DNA of 64,000 nt from Dactylorhiza incarnata. Lineage: Eukaryota; Streptophyta; Magnoliopsida; Asparagales; Orchidaceae. Under the pieces are notes generated by a model, which saw only the letters and a program-made list of their open reading frames with translations, had not been told where the DNA came from and ran no database searches. A program made the position numbers and the translations under genes. Positions within the stretch are counted from its first letter, which is position 1, and the number at the start of each line of letters is the position of its first letter. The stretch covers positions 1 through 64,000 of the forward strand of contig JAWHQI010000065.1 of NCBI GenBank assembly GCA_033032865.1, in the 5' to 3' direction. Positions 1 to 12,065 of the stretch are shown here, piece after piece.

Positions 1-46
<46 letters not shown>
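1..46. repeat. poly-C homopolymer at window edge
   Basis: Uninterrupted run of C from the first base. The next bases, TCAAAT, match LTR A2 at about 29033-29042, where the same place has only five C. The run therefore lies inside LTR A1 and is a local expansion or an assembly/sequencing artefact. Confidence 0.95.
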
Positions 47-48
<2 letters not shown>

Positions 49-52
49 AAAT
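1..52 (+). repeat. LTR A1, left fragment
   Basis: Short piece of LTR A left of the LTR B insertion. It ends in CAAAT (48-52), the target site duplication of LTR B, and LTR A resumes with CAAATTCC at 16600. The rest of the 5' part of this LTR lies outside the window. Confidence 0.75.
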
Positions 53-136
53 TGTAACGACCCAAATCTCACGATGAAGAGAAAATAAAATTAGTGTGCA
101 TGTTATGCAATTGTAACGAATAGTTGACATTATAAT

Positions 137-2115
137 TGTAACACCCTTAATTTAATATGCAAAACTATATTTTACTCGCAGGGCCCGATCTTGAGCAAGA
201 TTGACCAAGCCGGTGTCATCTCGAGGTGCACACCTTATTCGATTATTAGAAGCGCGCCAGTTAACTAATTAACAGAAATAATTAGAATTTTATTCGATGC
301 GAGTCAATAGATGCGAGAGCGTAACGCGTAGCCATCCCAGCAGTTTGCCCGTAGCCATCCCAGCAGTTTGCGTAACTGCTCAGTATGCGTCCCCTTATAT
401 CGCGTAGACGTTTCTTTTCAGTTCACGATCGGAGTCCCTCTCCCTCTCGACTCCCCGATCTCGTGAGATAGAGTTTAGGGTTTTCCCGATTAGGCGCGTG
501 CGGAAACTGCTGCCGCTTCCTCTCGTGAGTACTCGCCTGCGCCTTCTCTAGCCGCCGACGTATCTTCTTCCTCATCGGGAAGTTCGCAGGCATCACCCTG
601 GAAAGTTCCAGCCTCCTCCTCTGTCGATAGGGGGAGCAGTCGAGGCCGAAATCCTAAGGCCGCTTAACTCTCTATACCCGTCCAAATCTGTAGACCCCAA
701 CCGGGTTACTTGTTGATCTGTCGGCTCGTCGTTGTTCGTACGTTTGGAAAGAGGTAAAGAACCCTTACCCATCTTACTTCAAGCCGTTACTTCCGTTCTT
801 TCTTTTTGTTAGCATATATGATAGCGTATTATATTCATAGGAACCCTAGGTGAGAAGAAGAACATAACCGTGTAAATTCGGTAGAATCCGGAAGGAACTA
901 TGCCGCCGCGTCTTGTGTACGAGCGCCGTAACACCACTGTTAGAAATTCTATTCTTTTTGGCTAGATATATCGCATAGTAGTATGTACAAGTTTTATTAT
1001 TGAGAAATGAGAATATACTCGTATGAAAAATATGGATTTGTATAGTACACATAACCATTGCATTTCTTTAGACGTGCGATAATATATTAAACTCTAGAAA
1101 ATGTATGCAGGACAGTTCTTTAGCGTAAAATATGAACCGCGTCTTCCAACTGAATAAATAAAAGAACCAACGATTATTTAAAATTAATTAGGGGGCATGA
1201 TTGAGGCACCCTCCATCATGATAGATAGAGGCGCACTATCTTACTCATGGGGCGTAGTAGACCCTATGAGCCTCAAATGCAGGGAGACGTGTTCTCCATT
1301 AGAAATTCAGAAGATGCGAGTCTATGTCCGTGAGACTTTAGAACCTCTGCGTTCGTTAGTTGAGACTCAGATCTGTAGAATGCGCACAAACAGATTCTCA
1401 GCATAAGACATTATGAAGGATAATCACTAGATAAATAGAAACTGAGCATGCGACAAAAGTTAGAAATAGTGAGATAGATAACCTTTCCCTGTTAGAGCTT
1501 GAAAATTTATACATAAGACTTTTTAAAACCAGAACAAACATTTATGTTAAATGTTTTCTTGAAAAGTACGCATAGTATAACAGTAAATATTCTTTAGTAT
1601 GAAAATATTATTTTTAAACAAAAGCATGCACTCATGTTCCTTGCAAATGTTTTTTTAGTGTCACTAAGAAGAATGGTCTTTCTTACTCTTCAGTTGGGCT
1701 GACCCATTTTGGGCTTCTCATTACAGGAGTCACAGGTGGGGTGTTGCGTCTAGGATGAGCTGCATGCAGTTTGCTCTTCTTTTAGTTCGTTTTCATGTTG
1801 TAGTTGTTCTTATAAATATGTTATGTGTTTTGGACATGTATTGGAATCTCGCTAATGGTTCTTGTATCAGACTATGCTTAAGATTTCAGTATTTCAAGTA
1901 TTTGGACACTTTTATATTTAGTGGCTCTGTGAAATCAAGTTTGAGGTACATTCTTAACCCTTAGTTTCTTTTACCGTTTCCGCTGTAAGTACTCTTTAGC
2001 ACTTTTAATTTATACCAGCTATGTACCAATTATTATTACCGTTTCTTGGTTTGCTTCTTATCACGGGGCCCGTCCGGACTGCTGATTTGTGGTAAAACTA
2101 AGGTGGGGTTTTACA
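137..2115 (+). mobile_element. Solo LTR C (Gypsy-type)
   Basis: About 1.98 kb, starting TGTAACACCC and ending GGGGTTTTACA. It is flanked by ATAAT at 132-136 and 2116-2120. It has no primer binding site or coding domain, so it is a solo LTR inserted in LTR B. A TATA-like CTTATATC near 392 followed by a CT-rich stretch may be the old promoter. The short open frames at 1197-1406 and 1755-1964 have no recognisable product and are not called. Confidence 0.85.
328..371 (+). repeat. Two-copy 23-bp tandem repeat
   Basis: GTAGCCATCCCAGCAGTTTGC occurs at 328-348 and again at 351-371 inside LTR C, upstream of the TATA-like site. Confidence 0.9.
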
Positions 2116-2120
2116 ATAAT

Positions 2121-2887
2121 ATTAAATATTTTATTTAAAATGATGCAGTTGGTGTGCTAATAGTAAAATTTGTGCACTATGTTAATTATTCTATGGAATA
2201 AATAAATATGTAACAGATGAGTATATAAGTTAGATTGATTTGCATTTATAAAATTAATGTTATATGAGTGATGACCGATTGATTAGGAGGTGACAACAAT
2301 CTTTAGATTTATTTGGAAAATTTGGATTGTGAGGTGTTTGCGGGTAGAATAAAGAGAGCTTATTAGTTGGCACCTAGAATGACAGCAATCGTTCAATCGG
2401 GTGAGCTGGACTGAATTCAAAATGGTTTACACCATCTGCACCGCTCAGTTCCAAAGATATACCCGCCCGCTCTTCCGATAGTTCTCTCTGTCTCTGTCTC
2501 TATTTTAGGGCTCGACGGGACTTAATCCCCCTTATTCTCCCTCTCGATCTTTGCGGCGAGACTGCCCTACCGCTGGGCTGCCACGGGGCTGCCGCTGAGT
2601 TATCGACGAACTCAACTCCAATCGCAACCGACAGTAACAACGCCTCCTTGTTATTTCGACCCAGCCGGCCGTTCGTGCGCTTCGTGAAGAGGATCAACTG
2701 TATATTTTTTTTATTGATTCTTGCCTATCACTGTGAGTTTTCTCCTCTTATATCTCACTTCGTTTTAGATTGACTTTAGGGAGGAGTTTCCACATAATAT
2801 AATTTACATGCAATGGATTTTGTTTGTGAGAATTTGAGGATTTCGTTAACAGGTTTGGGTTATTTTCAATGAGGAGGTTTTTATGAA
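2121..2887 (+). other. LTR B, middle part (no gene)
   Basis: Segment of LTR B between LTR C and Copia 1. It has a CT-rich stretch at about 2478-2510 and a GC-rich part at 2545-2690 resembling an LTR transcription-start region. At 2592-2612 it carries one CCGCTGAG word followed by TCGACGAAC, the words that form arrays in other LTRs of this window. No supported coding region. Confidence 0.6.
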
Positions 2888-2892
2888 TTATA

Positions 2893-3198
2893 TGATGAAA
2901 AATAGAGAAATGGAATGAAAAGTGAAAAATTTGGGGGAGACAATATTAGGGAAGATACTTCATTCATTCAAAATTCTCATACATTCTTCATACGGTTCAT
3001 ACAACATATTTTTATAGAAAAGTGCATTAAATTCTTTCTTGTTATCAGGTACATAGAAAGACAAAACTGATGCTTTGACTTCTGCTGGCAGTTAAGCCTT
3101 TGGCTGCTTCACCTTCTTCCCGGTAGATATGATACTTGAAAACTGTAAACTGGCTGTTGCTCTTCTTCCCATTGTCTTCAGCATTAAGTATCTCAACA
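2893..3198 (-). repeat. Copia 1 3' LTR
   Basis: 306 bp, TG...CA on the plus strand. It matches 7324-7449 joined to 14780-14962 (about 309 bp) with small differences. The last pol open frame runs through the polypurine tract and about 107 bp into this LTR before its stop at 3092. Confidence 0.9.
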
Positions 3199-4902
3199 CC
3201 CCCCTTAATGCTGAGACCAAATGATTTCTCAGATCTATAAAAGTTTGCACCGGCAAGGGTTTTGTAAAGATGTCCGCAAGCTGTTTGTTGGATTGACAGT
3301 AGGCAAGCTGGATTTGATTTTCTTCAACTAAATCCTTCAGAAAGTGATAACGAAGGTCGATATGTTTGGTGCGGCTATGGAATATAGGATTCTTAGCAAT
3401 TCCAATGGCAGCCGTGTTGTCACACCAAATTTTAATTCCCCTTTCTTCCTTCTTCAGCCGGAGGTCAATTAGCAGTCGTCTCAGCCATACGCCTTCACAT
3501 GCTTCAACGCAAACCGCCACGTATTCTGCTTCTGCCGTTGAGAGGGCTACAGATTTTTGCTTCCGTGATGACCAGGATATCACCTTGCTCCCAACCATGA
3601 ACACATGACCACTGATACGCTTTCTATCTTCTGAATCCCCTCCCCAGTCACTGTCTGAGAAGCCAATTAAATCTGTGGTGCTCTCTTCTTGGTAGTCCAG
3701 TCCAAAATCAACAGTCCCCTTTAGGTAACGGAGGACTCGTTTGGCTGCAGTCATGTGTTCTGAGCTTGGCTTGGACAGGAATATGGATAGAATACTCACG
3801 GCATACTCTATGTCCGGCCTCGTGTTGGTGATGTAGATAAGTGATCCTACCAGACTTCTGTATTCTGCTTCTATAATTGAAGTTGGCTCATCATTTTTCA
3901 CCAATTTTGCTCCAGTTGACATTGGAGTTGGGGCAGGATTACACTCTTTCATACCATACTTCTCTATTACTTGCTCTATGTACCTTTGATTGATGAAAAT
4001 TCTTCCTGGATTTTGATTGACTTGAAATCCTAGGAAGAATTTCATCAATCCAAGATCACTCATCTCAAACTCATTCTTCATAACTTGCTTAAATTCATAT
4101 ATTATTTCTGATGTGGAGCCAATGAAGATTAGGTCATCCACATAGAGACAAAGAATGAGGAAATGATTAGAATCAAACCTCTTGGTGTACAAAGATGGCT
4201 CATTTTTACTTCTGCTGAACCCATTTCCTGCAAGGTGGCTGTCAATTCTTTGGTTCCAAGCTCTCGGGGCCTGTTTTAATCCATACAGGGCTTTATTGAG
4301 CTTGTAGACCTTCTCCTCTTCTCATACTTTCTCAAAAACTTCGGGCTGATGAACATAGATTCTTCTTCAACTCTTCCATTTAGAAAGGCTGATTTTACAT
4401 CCAATTGATGTACTTCCAGCTTGGCTTGAGCAGCAATTGCAAGAAAAGCTCTTATAGATTCCATTCTGACAACTGGTGCAAAGGTCTCATGGAAATCTAT
4501 ACCCTGTCGTTGGCTATATCCTTTGGCTACTATTCTTGCTTTGTACTTTAAGATTTCTCCTTCTTCATTTTGTTTAGCTCTGTAGACCCATTTCAGATTT
4601 AAGATGTTTTTATTTTTTGGCTTTTGCACAAGCTGCCATGTATCATTCTTTTCTACCATCTCTATCTCTTCTTCCATTGCTCTTCTCCATTTTGGGTCTG
4701 CAACAGCTATGACATAGCTTTCAGGTTCTTCTTTTAGGAGCAAAGATGTGTGTTCTTCAGTTTGGTAGATCTCAGCAAGGGATCTAAACCTGGGATGTGA
4801 TGACTCCTCCTCCTCCTCAGATTCTGAAACAGGTTCAGGTTGAACCAGTTCTTCTGGTTCTGCAGTATGTGGCAGCAGCTCATGAGTATTTAAGTCTTCC
4901 AC
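3092..4902 (-). pseudogene. pol: Copia 1 pol: reverse transcriptase and RNase H
   Basis: RT copies the element RNA and RNase H removes the template. The first fragment (4902-4276) has WRRAMEEEIEMVEKNDTW and FAPVVRMESIRAFL (RVT_2 start) and DVKSAFLNG. The frame is lost near 4320, and [11 protein letters not shown] is readable in another frame at 4290-4250. The second fragment (4192-3092) carries the catalytic YVDD (LCLYVDDLIFIGS), then RNase H with FSDSDWGG, STAEAEY, CDNTAAI and TKHIDLRYHF, and the typical DIFTKPLP end. Domains are complete in content but spread over at least two frames. Confidence 0.9.
3199..3208 (-). other. Copia 1 polypurine tract
   Basis: On the minus strand TTAAGGGGGG directly precedes the 3' LTR start TGTTGAGATAC. 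This is the usual primer site for plus-strand synthesis. Confidence 0.8.
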
Positions 4903-5011
4903 TGGATGTGATGGCTGAATTTTAGCACCTCAGTGAGAAGATGAGGATTATCAGGATTCTGATCCCAGTCCCAGCTTGTGTCTTCATCGAAGATAACATC
5001 TCTGTAAATGC
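4903..5011 (-). pseudogene. Copia 1 integrase-RT linker, broken
   Basis: Joins the integrase end (PKTKN at 5012) to RT. Stop codons lie in the reading frame, but the text still resembles the variable linker of Copia pol (LSIYRDVIFDED-like at about 5010-4975). Confidence 0.6.
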
Positions 5012-6002
5012 TCAGTTTTTGGTTTTGGGATTGTAGATTCGATAAGCCTTGGACTGTTGGCTATATCCAATAAAAATCCCTTTTTCCGCCTTCATCTCTA
5101 ACTTCCTTCTTCCTTCTTTTGGAATGTGCTTGTAGGCTACACAGCCAAAAGTCCTTAGGTGTTGCACATTGGGCTTCTTCTTCCTCCAGGATTCATATGG
5201 AGTTACACCTTCTAGACTTCTGGTTGGGGACCTATTAAGCACATAGACAACCGTCTGAGCAGCTTCTGCCGACAGCTCCTGGGGCAGACCATGATGATGT
5301 AGCATAGCTTTTACCTTCTCCATGATAGTCCTGTTCTTCCTTTCTGCTGTGCCATTCTGTTCAGGTGAGTAGGGAGAGGTGAGCTCCCTAGTGATGCCTT
5401 GATTCTTGCAGTAGCTTTGGAACTCCAGACTTGTGAATTCCCCACCACCATCAGATCTTAGGCATTTTAGGTTGTGGTCACTTTGCTTCTCAGCAGCAGC
5501 CTTGAACCTTGAATTTTGTGAAGGTCTCTGATTTATTCTGCAAAAAGTAAATCCAGGAAAACCTGGAATAATCATCAGTCAGACATAAAAAATATTTCAT
5601 TGCTCCAATGGAGGGAGAGGATGCTGGCCCCCAGAGATCAGCATGGACCAATTCCAAAGGTTCTTCAGCTCTCCAGTTTGATGCTTTTGGGAATGGTTGC
5701 CTGTGACTCTTCCCCATTATACACCCTTCACAAGTAGCAGGTTCTCCTTCTAGTCTTGGTAGCCCCTCCACCATCTCCCTTTGCTTTAGCAGTAGCAGGT
5801 CCTTCATGTTTAAGTGTGCAAATCTGTGATGCCACAAGGACATGGCTGTGCAGCAAGAGAATGCACATTCACCTGTCTCATTTAGATTCACTGGAAACAT
5901 ATTGTTAGGGGTCATGCTTACAGTGGCTATGCACACACTTGATTCTTTGTGCATAATGTGACAATATTCTCCTTCAAAAGTAATTGTGTACCCACTTCTC
6001 AT
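5012..6002 (-). pseudogene. pol: Copia 1 integrase
   Basis: Inserts element cDNA into the chromosome. The GAG-pre-integrase/zinc part is at 6002-5700, with LWHHRFAHL (His pair) and CEGCIMGK (Cys pair). The DDE core follows: ELVHADLWGP (first Asp), CLTDDYSRFSWIYF (second Asp) and PYSPEQNGTAERKNRT (Glu). A frameshift near 5520-5550 splits it into 6002-5490 and 5575-5012. The core continues through TFGCVAYKHIPKEGRRKLE and GIFIGYS to 5012. All three catalytic acids are readable, but not in one frame. Confidence 0.9.
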
Positions 6003-6005
6003 GTG

Positions 6006-6284
6006 CTAACCAACACTCAGCAAGCTTTGAGATAGTCTTGGCACTAAGTGTACACCTTCGATGTGTTTGACTTCCCCTTCTTTTGACAGAACAACCACTG
6101 CTGTCCCTTTTATCTCCAACTTCTTCCCATCTCCAAGAATCACATGGGTTTTCTTGGTAGCAACAAGGTTAGTAAAGATTTTTTCATTGGGGGACATATG
6201 GTTTGAACAGCCGCTATCTATGAACCAAGTTTCATTTGAATCAGAATTGGTTCTAGATATCAAAAGTTTTTCAGTTGTGTCCAT
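6006..6284 (-). pseudogene. pol: Copia 1 aspartic protease
   Basis: Retropepsin that cuts the polyprotein. TWFIDSGCSNHMS (about residues 19-31 of the fragment) is the Copia D-S/T-G active site; VILGDGKKLEIKGTAVV and LVPRLSQSLLSVG follow as usual. A stop separates it from the integrase zinc region. Confidence 0.88.
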
Positions 6285-7225
6285 GAATTTGGCTTCTTCC
6301 TTATCTTCTTCTTATCTTTTTCTTGTCTTTGATCAACAATCCTTTTGCATGTGTGTTGGCCTTTTACACCTTTTACATTTATAAAAACAGTCATAGGCTG
6401 TGTGATTTGTTCTTTTGCACAAGACACAATAAAGTTGATTGTTGTTGGATTCATTGGTTCTCGTTTCTCCTTGCCTACCTCTCCCCTACCTCTTGTGGAC
6501 AGTTTTGGAGCTCTGGTTGGACCCTTTTCAGATGTGTTAAATTTTTGTTTTGCTTTGAAAAACATGTTCAAGCTCACTACTAGGCCCTTTTATCCTTTCT
6601 TCATGGGCTTGTACGGACCCCATCAACTCAGATATTGAAAGATGTTTAAGGTTTTTTGTCTCTTCAATTGTAGTGACAATGGGATAGAACTTTGGGGGTA
6701 AACACCTTAGGATTTTAGGGGAAATTTTTCTTATCTTTCAATTTGTCCCCTAGACTCCTAATTTGGTTTACAAAACCATTAATCTTGTCACAAACTCTTT
6801 TATTGTTTCATTCTCTTTCATAGCAATGTTTTCAAAAAGCTTCCATTGATGTTGCAATTTTATAGAGATTACCTTCTCAGAGCCTTGAAACTCACTGTGA
6901 AGGATGTCCCATGCCTTTTTTGGTGTGGCTGCCCCCATGATCCATGGGTAGATGTCTTTGCTTACTCCTTGATGCAGTAGGAGAAGTGCTTTTGCTTCTA
7001 ACTTTGCTTCTTCTTGCTCTGCTTTCAAGGCTTCAGCATCTGATTCCTTCCCTTTGGATGTTTCTGGTGGCTTTTTTGCTTCCTCTTTCTCAATGAAATG
7101 CCATAGCCCTTGTGACTGGAACACAAGGCGCATATGAACAGCCCAAAAATCATAGTGTTCTCCATCAAAGACGGGACACCAGCTTGGGTAAAATTGAACA
7201 TGTGGGATGTATTAGGTGCCGCCAT
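6260..7225 (-). pseudogene. gag: Copia 1 gag (UBN2-type)
   Basis: Capsid-like protein. I take the start as the ATG at 7225 (MAAPNTSHMFNFTQAGVP), which opens a Copia-like N-terminus. A frameshift near 7150 leads to MRLVFQSQGLWHFIEKEE and LEAKALLLLHQGVSKDIYP, then KKAWDILHSEFQGSEKVISIKL (UBN2/DUF4219 core), ending at 6768. The next part (6768-6577) is full of stops. 6577-6260 continues with a basic, degraded nucleocapsid region in which only traces of a zinc knuckle remain. At least three frame breaks. Confidence 0.85.
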
Positions 7226-7312
7226 GTGATGATGGGATATGGAGTGAATGTAAAGAGATGACACTCAACTACACCCTCCCACTGATGGCCATCAAACACA
7301 CGAGTAACCTCG

Positions 7313-7323
7313 CTTTGATACCA
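7313..7323 (-). other. Copia 1 primer binding site
   Basis: Minus strand TGGTATCAAAG follows the 5' LTR directly. It matches the 3' end of plant initiator tRNA-Met (TGGTATCAGAG) except for one base. Confidence 0.88.
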
Positions 7324-7449
7324 TGATGAAAAAAATAGAGAAATGGAATGAAAAGTGAAAAATTTGGGGGAGACAAGATCAGGGAAGATACTTCATTCAT
7401 TCAAAATTCTCATACATTCTTCATACGGTTCATACAACATATTTATATA
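7324..7449 (-). repeat. Copia 1 5' LTR, first part
   Basis: Matches 2893-3018 of the 3' LTR. It is cut at 7449 by the CACTA insertion; ATA at 7447-7449 is repeated at 14777-14779. Confidence 0.9.
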
Positions 7450-7484
7450 CACTACAACAAATTACACTTTTAGTAAGGACTAAA
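7450..7484 (+). repeat. CACTA left terminal inverted repeat
   Basis: About 35 bp starting CACTACAACAAATTACAC and ending AGTAAGGACTAAA. It pairs with 14742-14776 with a few mismatches. Confidence 0.93.
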
Positions 7485-7800
7485 GACGTAACAAAAGGTA
7501 ACTAATATCGTTACACAAAGTTTTTGTAACGAAATTTACTTTATGTGACGACCGTTACCTAAGGCTCGACGCTAGAAGTTCTTGTAATAAATTTTTGTTT
7601 GTCGTTACAAATAATTTATTTGTGACAAACATTACTTCCTCACAATATAGTAAAGAATATTTCGTTACAAATGTTTGACTTCTTCCCCACTAAAGAAATT
7701 ATATTTATATATCAAATATATGAATATTTCGTTACAAATGTTTGATTTCGTTACAATTGTTATGACATAACAATAATTATTTCGTTACAATTGTTATATA
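7485..7800. repeat. CACTA left subterminal repeats
   Basis: AT-rich stretch with about ten GTAAC/GTTAC words, several as TTTCGTTACAAATGTTTGA or TTTCGTTACAATTGTTAT. In CACTA elements such subterminal repeats bind the transposase accessory protein; that role here is inferred. Confidence 0.75.
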
Positions 7801-8796
7801 CCTTCCTTACCCAAAAAATTCATTTATATTTTTATATTTTCAATTCCTAATTTAGATGGGTACGCATGATTTTATTATAAATATGAAATATTATTGAAAG
7901 TATAATATAGTTTTATATTATGTAATAATATTTTATATTCATTGATATATAATTTGTAATTAAAATATTTAAAAATAGAAATCATTATAGGTTTAAAGAA
8001 CTAATATACTTTCATATATAAAAATTGAATCAAGTACGGGAAGGAAAAAAATATGCCAAATTAATAAAAAGAAAACGCATTACAAATATTAAATTTGAAA
8101 TACTTGCAGTAGCTAGATAGAGTACTAGTGTCATCTCATCTATAACAAAACAATATTACATAACAACAATAAGATCAAGATGTTTTTACAAAACACATCA
8201 ACTTCTACACTTTCTGACTAATGCATCTTCTTCCGTCACTTTTCGCTCCAAGCTCCAACTCCCTAAAAAAAAAGAGCAATTATTAAAGGGGGCGACAACA
8301 CTTAAAGGGGGCAAAAAGATAATAGAAAGAGGATTCATGGGTGTGATGTGAAAATGTGTAAGCTTTATAAGACATAAATGTTTAAAACTAAAACTTAGAT
8401 GAAATTTAATACAAAAATAGTTCATTTGATCATAACAATACATAAGCATTGAATAAGGTAGCTGAATAAGCAGTTGAAGAACCCTAAACATGCAAGTTCA
8501 TTTGATTAATACAATGATAGCAGCAGTTGCAACAAACTACATGAAGCAAATCAAGTGATTAATCCTATACTACATGAAGCAAAACATTATTTAGTAAATA
8601 TTACTGAATACAGCACAAAATCGGAGTAATTAACCAACAAAAGTACCAATAGTAGTGAATGCTAGTAATTACCATTGTTCTCTCCTGATCTATATTACCC
8701 CATGAAGGTCTGATGAAAGCACTTGATTTTTTCGCGCTGCTAGGGCAAAGAGCGGGGCGAGCGGGGCGACCGGACCTGGTACGCTTCTTCTTCTTC
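7801..8796. other. CACTA interior, no gene seen
   Basis: AT-rich sequence without a recognisable coding region. The 97-codon open frame at 8198-8491 (minus) has no known similarity that I can see. A GC-rich patch lies at about 8740-8780. Confidence 0.5.
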
Positions 8797-8985
8797 TAAA
8801 TCAATCAGATTTCTGATTTCTTCTAAATCAGATTTCTGATTTCTTCTAAATCAGATTTCTGATTTCTTCTAAATCAGATTTCTGATTTCTAAGAAATCAG
8901 ATTTCTGATTTCTAAGAAATCAGATTTCTGATTTCTAAGAAATCAGATTTCTTCTTTTAAGAAATCAGATTTCTGATTTCCCAAT
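8797..8985. repeat. 23-bp hairpin-forming minisatellite
   Basis: About eight copies of a 23-bp unit built on AATCAGATTTCTGATT, with two spacer types: TTCTTCTA in the first half and TTCTAAGA in the second. Each unit contains the inverted pair AATCAG/CTGATT. Confidence 0.92.
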
Positions 8986-9336
8986 CCCAATGCTACTTAT
9001 GTTAAAATTTTAGATTTGTTATTAATTTTGTAATCTTCTTCAAATTTGACAGGACATTCGAGCACTTTTTCCATCTAATTGCAAGAAAATTCAAGCTTAC
9101 GGCAAGGACGCAAGGTCCATTCTTCTTCCTCACTTAGATCTAGGTAGGATATAAATTATATATAGATAGATATAGATTTAGGTTTGTGATTTAATCCAGT
9201 TTGGTATAGATTTATGTAGGATACAATTTAACACCTATTTTTAAACACGTATTGGTAACACGTCTTGCGCTAACGGGAATATCCGGACGATTTTATGTAG
9301 TGTGCGATGGAGAAATTTTTTTTCTAAAAAGGGAGC
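8986..9336. other. CACTA interior upstream of hAT gene
   Basis: AT-rich and non-coding. I could not find the expected left inverted repeat of a hAT element here, so the hAT insert seems truncated or eroded at its 5' side. Confidence 0.5.
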
Positions 9337-11663
9337 ATGTCAAAGTTCGATAGATTTCTCAGGAGTTAGTTTTATCTGGTAAAAGAAGTCGCGTGGAAGA
9401 ATTCAAAATAGAAGATTTACCTTCAGATCCGGGCTTAAGACAACCTATAAACACCTATGATGCAAATATTCAAGAGTCAATACGAAGATATTACTTGCAG
9501 AAGGGTCCTTGTCAACCTCATTTGGAAAGTTTCCCCCAAACAGAATTGGAAACAAAGCTCGGCGCTTTAACAAGAATTGGTTTAACGAGTTTAAAAGCTG
9601 GTTAGAATACAGTAAAGAAAAAGATGCAGCATTTTGTCTTTACTGTTATGTTTTCCCTCAAAGAGGTTGTGAGCCTACTTTTACTACTAGAGGATTCAAA
9701 AATTGGAAAGAGAAAACTGTATTGGACAGACATGTTGGAAATCACACTACTCCACACAATGCTTCTAGGAAACAGTGTGAGGCTTTGATGAATCAAAAGC
9801 AAGGTATTCAATTGCTTTTGCTAGACAAGAAGAACAGCAAAGTTTAGATTATAGTGCACGTTTATGTGCTTCGATTGATTGCGTTAGATTTCTTTTACGA
9901 CAAGGACTGTCCTTCCGTGGTCATGATGAGACTAAACAGTCTATCAATCGAGGTAATTTTCTTGAGCTTCTGAACTTCCTTGCATCGCATAATGATGAGA
10001 TCAAAGCTATTGCGCTTCAAAATGCTCCTCAAAATTTTCAACTCATATCGCCGAAGATTCAAAAAGAAATAGTTTCAGCAATTGCAATAGAGACAACAAA
10101 GCAAATTGTTTGCGAAATTGGAGAAGATTGCTTTACAGTTCTAGTGGATGAATCCCGTGATGTTTCTACGAAAGAGCAGATGTCTGTTGTTTTACGCTAT
10201 GTGAATTCCAGTGGCAAGATTATAGAGCGTTTACTTGGTTTTGTTCATGTAGCCGATACTACAGCAGTGTCCTTAAAATCTGCCATTGATTCGTTATTTA
10301 TGAAAATGGTCTCAGTATATCTAAATTGCGTGGGCAAGGATATGATGTCGCTAGTAATATGAAAGGCGAGTTCAGAGGGTTAAAAGCTTTGATTTTGAAT
10401 GAAAATAGTTGTGCTTTTTTATGTTCATTGTTTTGCACATCAACTGCAATTGGTGCTAGTAGCTGTTGCAGAAGGAAATTCAGATATTGCCGAGCTATTT
10501 ACAGTTATTAATCAGGTTTTGAATGTTGTTGGTGGCTCTTGCAAAAGACGCGACTCTCTTCGAGCGTTGGAAGTTGATCGAGTTGCTAGAGAACTTTGTT
10601 GCGGTGAGTTAGAAAGTGGTCAAGGGTTGAATCAACCTTTAGAGCTCAAACGTGCAGGAGACACGAGATGGGGTTCACATTATGTGACAGTTTTAAATTT
10701 TCTTCGTATGTTCTCGTCAATTGTTGATATACTGGAGATTGTCGTAGTTGATGGGGCAGATGGAAATCAAAGAGGTATGGCAAGCGCACTATTACAAATT
10801 ATCTTGACTTTAAATTTGTATTTGTGCTTCATTTGATGAAAAGCATTTTGGCCAAAACCAACGAGTTATCACAAGCGTTACAAAAAATAGATCAAGATAT
10901 TGTCAACACAATGCATTTTGTAAAGTTGTCAAAATCCCTACTATTAAATATGAGAAATGATGAGGTTGAGCGGCAATCGTTTATGGTTAAAGTCTCTAAA
11001 TTTTGTTGTAAACATGACATAGAAGTTCCACTCATGCATGAGAAGTTGTTAAACCAGGAAGATCAAGACGCAACAAACGTGAAATTACCAATTTACATTT
11101 TTTCAGGGTTGAAATTTTTAATGCAGTGTTGGATTGGATGTTAAATGAGCTAAATGACCATTTTGATGAAGTCAACACAGAATTGCTGATGTGTGTTGCT
11201 TGTCTGGACCCAAAGAATCAATTTGCTGCTTATGATAAACAAAAACTAATTCATCTTGCTGAATTATACCCATATGATTTTACTCCAATAGAGTTGCAGT
11301 TACTTGAAGGACAACTTGACATGTATATTTTGACATGCGATCTGCATCGCCGGACATATTTTCAGAAATTAAGGGAATCAGTGGACTTCTTCAAAAATTA
11401 GTGGAATTAAAAAAAGAAGATAATTACCAGCTAGTTTTCAGATTGTTAAAGTTGGCTTGCCTCCTACCTGTTGCAACAGCGAGCGTTGAAAGAACATTTT
11501 CTGCGATGAAGATAATAAAGAATCGTCTGCGAAATAGAATGAGAGATGAATGGATGATGATTGTTTGGTGACTTATATTGAAAAAGACGTTGCATATACA
11601 ATTACAACTGAAGAAATTATTTCACGTTTTCAGAGTATGTGTCAACGTAAAGTATCATGTTGA
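9337..11663 (+). pseudogene. hAT transposase (TTF/DUF4371 type), decayed
   Basis: A transposase for cut-and-paste movement. The start MSKFDRF at 9337 is followed by a stop eight codons on. EEFKIEDLPSDPGLRQPI and YYLQKGPCQP (9393-9520), then WLEYSKEKDAAFCLYCYVFP and GFKNWKEKTVLDRHVG (9600-9760), form the TTF zinc finger. DUF4371/catalytic parts are MDESRDVSTKEQMSVVLRYV (10144), GQGYDVASNMKGEFRGLKAL (10330) and YVHCFAHQLQLVLVAVAEGN (10420). The C-terminal dimerisation motif is LLPVATASVERTFSAMKIIK (11460-11520). The end DDCLVTYIEKDVAYTITTEE runs to the TGA at 11661. About 775 codons match family length, but at least six frame breaks disable it. Confidence 0.9.
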
Positions 11664-11759
11664 TCTGTAAGTTTTTCTAATGTTTTGTTTTGAATTTTCA
11701 TGTAATTGCGTTTGATTGTAATATTTGTTCAATATTTTCCTTACATAAATATCTCGTTG

Positions 11760-11895
11760 GTGCAAAAAAAGCTTCGGGGTGCTGCCCCCGAACCCCCAAT
11801 CAGGGGGCGCTGCCCCCCGAACCCCCGAACACACGATGGACAGAACTGACATTGTGCCCGTGCCACTTCAAAATCCTAGTTCCACCATACTCCTT
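11760..11895 (+). repeat. Probable hAT element 3' end
   Basis: GCTGCCCCCGAACCCCC occurs twice (about 11781 and 11810), then CCACTTCAAAATCCTAGTTCC at 11860-11885. This resembles the 3' terminal region usual after plant DUF4371 hAT genes. No matching left end was found, so the boundary is approximate. Confidence 0.5.
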
Positions 11896-12065
11896 TCCGT
11901 TACTCACTCAATCTTCTGCCTGTTCACAACACAACAACTCACTGGACAAATAATAACACGCACTTCACAACACAACACTCAACGCAGATGCACACACATT
12001 ACTCACAATTGCACACAACACAAATGCACACACAAACACTCAGCACAACTGCACACACAACACTC
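11896..12065. repeat. CA-rich simple sequence
   Basis: Irregular ACACAACACAACAACTCAC-type repeats with no coding content. Confidence 0.7.

Noticed and set aside
2500..2697. Possible host-gene first exon in a GC-rich patch
   Set aside because: The patch lies inside solo LTR B, bounded by its CAAAT duplication; no protein similarity seen.
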